A stretch of 53,422 bases of DNA from Oscillospiraceae bacterium (GTDB lineage: Bacteria; Bacillota; Clostridia; Oscillospirales; Oscillospiraceae), in assembly GCA_022795735.1 (NCBI GenBank), contig JAAWHG010000014.1, forward strand, positions 1 through 53,422, read 5' to 3'. Below, in pieces: positions 50,534 through 53,422 of this stretch (position 1 is its first letter; every line of letters begins with the position of its first letter). The notes below the pieces were generated by a model. The model did not search any database. It was not told the origin of the DNA and worked only from the letters and a program-made list of their open reading frames with translations. The position numbers and the translations under genes were made by a program.

Positions 50534-52813
50534 ATGTATGTCGGACAAAGCGTACCGCGTGTAGACGCCTATGATAAGGCGGCCGGACGCGCCCCCTTCA
50601 CCGGCGACCTCTGCCCAAAAGACGCTCTCACCGCCCGGATTCTCCACGCCAACATTTCGCACGGCTACGTCAAATCCATCGACACCGCAGAGGCTGAGGC
50701 CCTTCCCGGCGTGGTCAAAGTGCTGACCTGTTTCGACGTGCCCGACTTTCCCTTCGCCACCGACGGGCACCCCTGGCATGTCGAGCCGCCCCACGACAAT
50801 ATGGACCGCCTCCTGCTCAACCGCCACGTCCGTTACTGCGGCGACGAGGTGGCAGCGGTGATCGCAGTTGATGAGATGAGCGCCGCACGCGCCCTGCGGG
50901 CCATTCGAGTGGAATACGAGGCGCTGCCATTTGTCCTCGATCCCCGCGAGGCCATGGCTCCCGGCGCACCGCAGCTCTTTGACAGCAAACCCCGTAATCT
51001 CTGCGGCGAGACCCACAGCGAGGATGACGGCTATCATCAGGCCGCCGGCGCGCCCGGCCTTTTGCGCTTTGACAACTGGTATCATACCCCTATGGTGCAG
51101 CATTGCCACTTGGAAAATCACATCTGCTTCGCCTATTCCGAGGGTGGAAAGCTAACCGTCTGTACCTCCACCCAGATTCCCCATATTGTCCGCCGCATCG
51201 TGGGGCAGGCCCTTGGCATTCCCTGGGGAAAGGTCCGTATCATCAAGCCCTATGTCGGCGGCGGGTTCGGCAATAAGCAGGACGCGCTGTACGAGCCGCT
51301 CTGCGCCTGGCTCAGCGTTCAGGTGGGAGGCCGCTGCGTCGTGCTGGACTGCTCCCGCGAGGAAACCTTCGTCAGCAACCGGGTCCGCCATCCCTTCGAT
51401 ATCCATCTGATTACCCACGTCCAGCCCGATGGAACCTTGGCCGCGCGGCGGGCGGAAATCTGGTCCCGTCAGGGGGCCTACACCTCCCATGGCCACGGCG
51501 TTTTGGAAAACGCTGTCAGCGCTTTTGCGAACCTCTATCCCCGCTGCCCCATAAAGGCAGATGGCTGGACTGTTTACACGAACACCCCCACCGCCGGGGC
51601 CATGCGGGGCTACGGCTTCCCACAGATTACCTTTGCGGTGGAAGCCCAAATGGAGGAGATTGCACGGAGCTTGGCAATCGACGGCGTGGCGCTGCGCCGG
51701 AAAAACGCAATGCCTGTTGGATTTGTGGACGGGTTTAACCGCAATGAAAACTATTTTGACAGTGTGGACCGCTGCCTGGACCTCGGCTGCCAACGCTTTG
51801 GCTGGTCGGAGAAGAAAAAGGCGAATCTGAACCAGACCGGCTCGATTCGCCGTGGGATTGGCTGCGCTATTTTCTTCTACACCGCCGGAGTCTGGCCGGT
51901 TTGCGTGGAAAGCGCCTCCTGCCGGATGGTCCTCAATCAGGATGGGTCGGTTCAGCTTCAGCTTCCGGAGACTGAAATCGGACAGGGCGCAGACACCGCC
52001 TTTTCCCAGATGGCCGCCGACGCGCTGGGGATTCCGTTGGAGGCCGTCCACATCGTTTCCATTCAGGATACCGACGTGACCCCCTATGGCATGGGAGCCT
52101 ACGCTTCCCGTCAGACCTATGTCGCCAGCTTTTCCATCCGGCAAACCGCAGAACTTTTGAAAAACCGTATTCTTGAACAGGCCCAAGTTCTCACCCGGCA
52201 AAGCCCATCCAATCTGACCCTGCGGGACGGTAAGATTGTCCGTGTGACTGATGGCCGTATTTTGATGACGCTGGGCGAGCTGGCCACGCAGACGCTTTAC
52301 AGCCTCGACCATTCCACCCATCTGACCGCTGAGACAACCGCCGACGTGAAAAACAACGCGTTCCACTTTGGCTGCTCCTTCGCCGAGGTGGAGGTGGATA
52401 TTCCCCTCTGCAAGGTCAAGCTCCTGCGTCTGCTCAACGTTCACGATGCCGGGACCCTCATCAATCCACGGTTGGCCGAGGCCCAGGTTCATGGCGGAAT
52501 GTCCATGTCCATTGGCTTTGCCCTCTCGGAGCAGCTTCTTTTAGACGATCGCACGGGCCGGCCTCTCAACGGCAACCTTTTGGATTACAAGGTTTCCACT
52601 GCTCTCGATCATCCCGATTTGGAGGCCTGCTTCATCGAGTGTCCCGAGCCCACCAGCGGCTTTGGCAACCGTTCTCTGGGCGAACCCCCGGCGGTGTCCG
52701 GCGCGCCCGCCATCCGCAACGCCATTTTGGACGCCACCGGCGTGGCGGTAAACCGCCTGCCCGCCAATCCCCACGAGCTTTACTGCCTCTTCCGGGAAAA
52801 GGGGCTGCTTTGA
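50534..52813 (+). CDS. Xanthine dehydrogenase family molybdopterin-binding subunit
   Basis: 759 residues of the large molybdenum subunit found in xanthine/aldehyde/purine dehydrogenases. Signals are the N-terminal hammerhead domain (RVDAYDKAAGRAPFTGDL), VRYCGDEVAAVIA, the cofactor site GGGFGNKQDALYEP, TPTAGAMRGYGFPQ, ETEIGQGADTAFSQMAADALG and the catalytic-glutamate region SLGEPPAVSGAPAIRNAI. It hydroxylates a purine or similar heterocycle using water. The FAD and 2Fe-2S subunits are not in the window, and the next gene is unrelated to them. AAGGAGG precedes the ATG. Confidence 0.93.
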   Translation: MYVGQSVPRVDAYDKAAGRAPFTGDLCPKDALTARILHANISHGYVKSIDTAEAEALPGVVKVLTCFDVPDFPFATDGHPWHVEPPHDNMDRLLLNRHVRYCGDEVAAVIAVDEMSAARALRAIRVEYEALPFVLDPREAMAPGAPQLFDSKPRNLCGETHSEDDGYHQAAGAPGLLRFDNWYHTPMVQHCHLENHICFAYSEGGKLTVCTSTQIPHIVRRIVGQALGIPWGKVRIIKPYVGGGFGNKQDALYEPLCAWLSVQVGGRCVVLDCSREETFVSNRVRHPFDIHLITHVQPDGTLAARRAEIWSRQGAYTSHGHGVLENAVSAFANLYPRCPIKADGWTVYTNTPTAGAMRGYGFPQITFAVEAQMEEIARSLAIDGVALRRKNAMPVGFVDGFNRNENYFDSVDRCLDLGCQRFGWSEKKKANLNQTGSIRRGIGCAIFFYTAGVWPVCVESASCRMVLNQDGSVQLQLPETEIGQGADTAFSQMAADALGIPLEAVHIVSIQDTDVTPYGMGAYASRQTYVASFSIRQTAELLKNRILEQAQVLTRQSPSNLTLRDGKIVRVTDGRILMTLGELATQTLYSLDHSTHLTAETTADVKNNAFHFGCSFAEVEVDIPLCKVKLLRLLNVHDAGTLINPRLAEAQVHGGMSMSIGFALSEQLLLDDRTGRPLNGNLLDYKVSTALDHPDLEACFIECPEPTSGFGNRSLGEPPAVSGAPAIRNAILDATGVAVNRLPANPHELYCLFREKGLL

Positions 52814-52827
52814 AAGGAGACCCGCCT

Positions 52828-53304
52828 ATGGAATCTCACGCTGCACGCGCCAAGGGACTCTTTCAAAAAGGCTATAATTGCGCGCAATCCCTCCTGCTGG
52901 CCTTCGCGTCCGATGTTGGGCTGGACGAAAGAACGGCCTCCGCTCTGTCCTCCTCCTTTGGCGGCGGGATGGGGCGGCTGCGGGAAGTCTGCGGTGCGCT
53001 GACTGCGTCCTTTATGGTTCTGGGCCTGGTCTACGGCGGCTATCCACCCGGCGAGGATGCCGCCAAGGCCGAACATTACCGCCGCGTACAGGAGATGGCC
53101 GCCGCCTTCCGCGAGGCCAACGGAACCCTGCTCTGCCGCGAACTGCTGGGCCGCCCCTCCGGGCCCGATCGCTATGTCCCCGACGCGCGCACCGCGGAAT
53201 ACTACGCGAAACGTCCCTGCGCGGATATCATCGCCCGGGCTGCGGAAGCTCTTGCCAATTATTTGGACACCCACCCGCCGTTTAATCATTCAACGCTTCA
53301 ATAA
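52828..53304 (+). CDS. C_GCAxxG_C_C family protein
   Basis: 158 residues. YNCAQSLLLAF near the N-terminus, SSFGGGMGRLREVCGALTASFMVLGL in the middle and later cysteines in LLCRELLG and RPCADII give the C-GCAxxG-C-C signature. These proteins are predicted redox or metal-binding factors and are frequently encoded beside molybdo-hydroxylase genes; their function is not established. It starts 14 bp after the molybdenum subunit gene with AAAGGAG before the ATG, so it is probably co-transcribed and may assist that enzyme. Confidence 0.88.
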   Translation: MESHAARAKGLFQKGYNCAQSLLLAFASDVGLDERTASALSSSFGGGMGRLREVCGALTASFMVLGLVYGGYPPGEDAAKAEHYRRVQEMAAAFREANGTLLCRELLGRPSGPDRYVPDARTAEYYAKRPCADIIARAAEALANYLDTHPPFNHSTLQ

Positions 53305-53387
53305 ACCGAAGATATTAGGCCTCGTTTGATAAATCGTTTTGGATGCCGGGGCGGCGAATTTTTTCGGCAGATGGCACAAAAGCCGCA

Positions 53388-53418
53388 GGGAATCCTTTGT
53401 GGATTCCCGAGGATTTTT
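53388..53418 (+). terminator. Possible terminator at the right edge
   Basis: GGGAATCC (53388-53395) pairs with GGATTCCC (53401-53408) around 5 nt; GAGGATTTTT follows. The T-run is short and not adjacent to the stem. Nothing else is visible from 53305 to the end. Confidence 0.5.
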
Positions 53419-53422
53419 GGGA

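Noticed and set aside
1-53422. tRNA, rRNA, CRISPR arrays, insertion sequences
   Set aside because: None was seen on either strand by eye; a tRNAscan or Rfam search would be decisive.

Overview
The window looks like a piece of chromosome from a GC-rich, spore-forming member of the Clostridia, most likely an Oscillospiraceae-type gut anaerobe. The reasons are SpoIIP, a tRNA-responsive T-box leader, class III glutamine synthetase, AddAB rather than RecBCD, corrinoid methyl-transfer genes, strong AGGAGG-type ribosome binding sites and the absence of respiratory genes. Genus is inference. I see no rRNA, tRNA, CRISPR array or insertion sequence.

Left edge (1-2400): two related tyrosine recombinase genes lie in tandem on the minus strand. 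The upstream one (1139-1984) has the catalytic residues. The downstream one (842 to off the edge) has lost most of them. Between them sits a 258-bp segment bounded by a perfect 12-bp inverted repeat (868-879 and 1114-1125) that encloses a near-consensus promoter and a terminator. This has the layout of an invertible promoter switch. As sequenced, the promoter points away from the degenerate recombinase gene; inverted, it would fire into it. This is the most novel-looking element in the window.

2400-13050: a MATE exporter, the feoA-feoB-Cys-rich ferrous iron operon, a Na+/amino-acid (AGCS) symporter, then a T-box leader with an apparent asparagine specifier (AAC) in front of asnB, a class III glutamine synthetase and a GluQ-like enzyme.

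13070-25255: a nine-gene minus-strand operon that reads as a corrinoid-dependent demethylase system: two transporters, an arylamine N-acetyltransferase, a pterin-binding methyltransferase, a corrinoid protein, a UroD-family methyltransferase, an old-yellow-enzyme-type flavin reductase, a RACo-type corrinoid activator and a DUF2284 protein. A PucR-type regulator is transcribed divergently. The three methyl-transfer components plus the activator would move a methyl group from a donor (probably an aryl methyl ether) to tetrahydrofolate. The acetyltransferase and flavin reductase hint at an unusual aromatic substrate.

25231-38641: mostly housekeeping: HAD phosphatase, SpoIIP, pgi, nitroreductase, an SLH protein, a D,D-carboxypeptidase, two CBS proteins, trmL-pgk-tpiA, an A/T-richer LysR/MATE pair, and a DUF4317 protein.

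38715-46447: an operon in which a lipoprotein-anchored barnase homologue and its barstar inhibitor precede addB and addA, with overlapping genes. 46576-53304: an RsmB/RsmF-type RNA methyltransferase, an OmpR/histidine-kinase pair of the PhoPR/WalRK type, a lone molybdopterin subunit of a xanthine-dehydrogenase-family enzyme and a C_GCAxxG_C_C protein. Function calls rest on motif recognition by eye; no database search was run.
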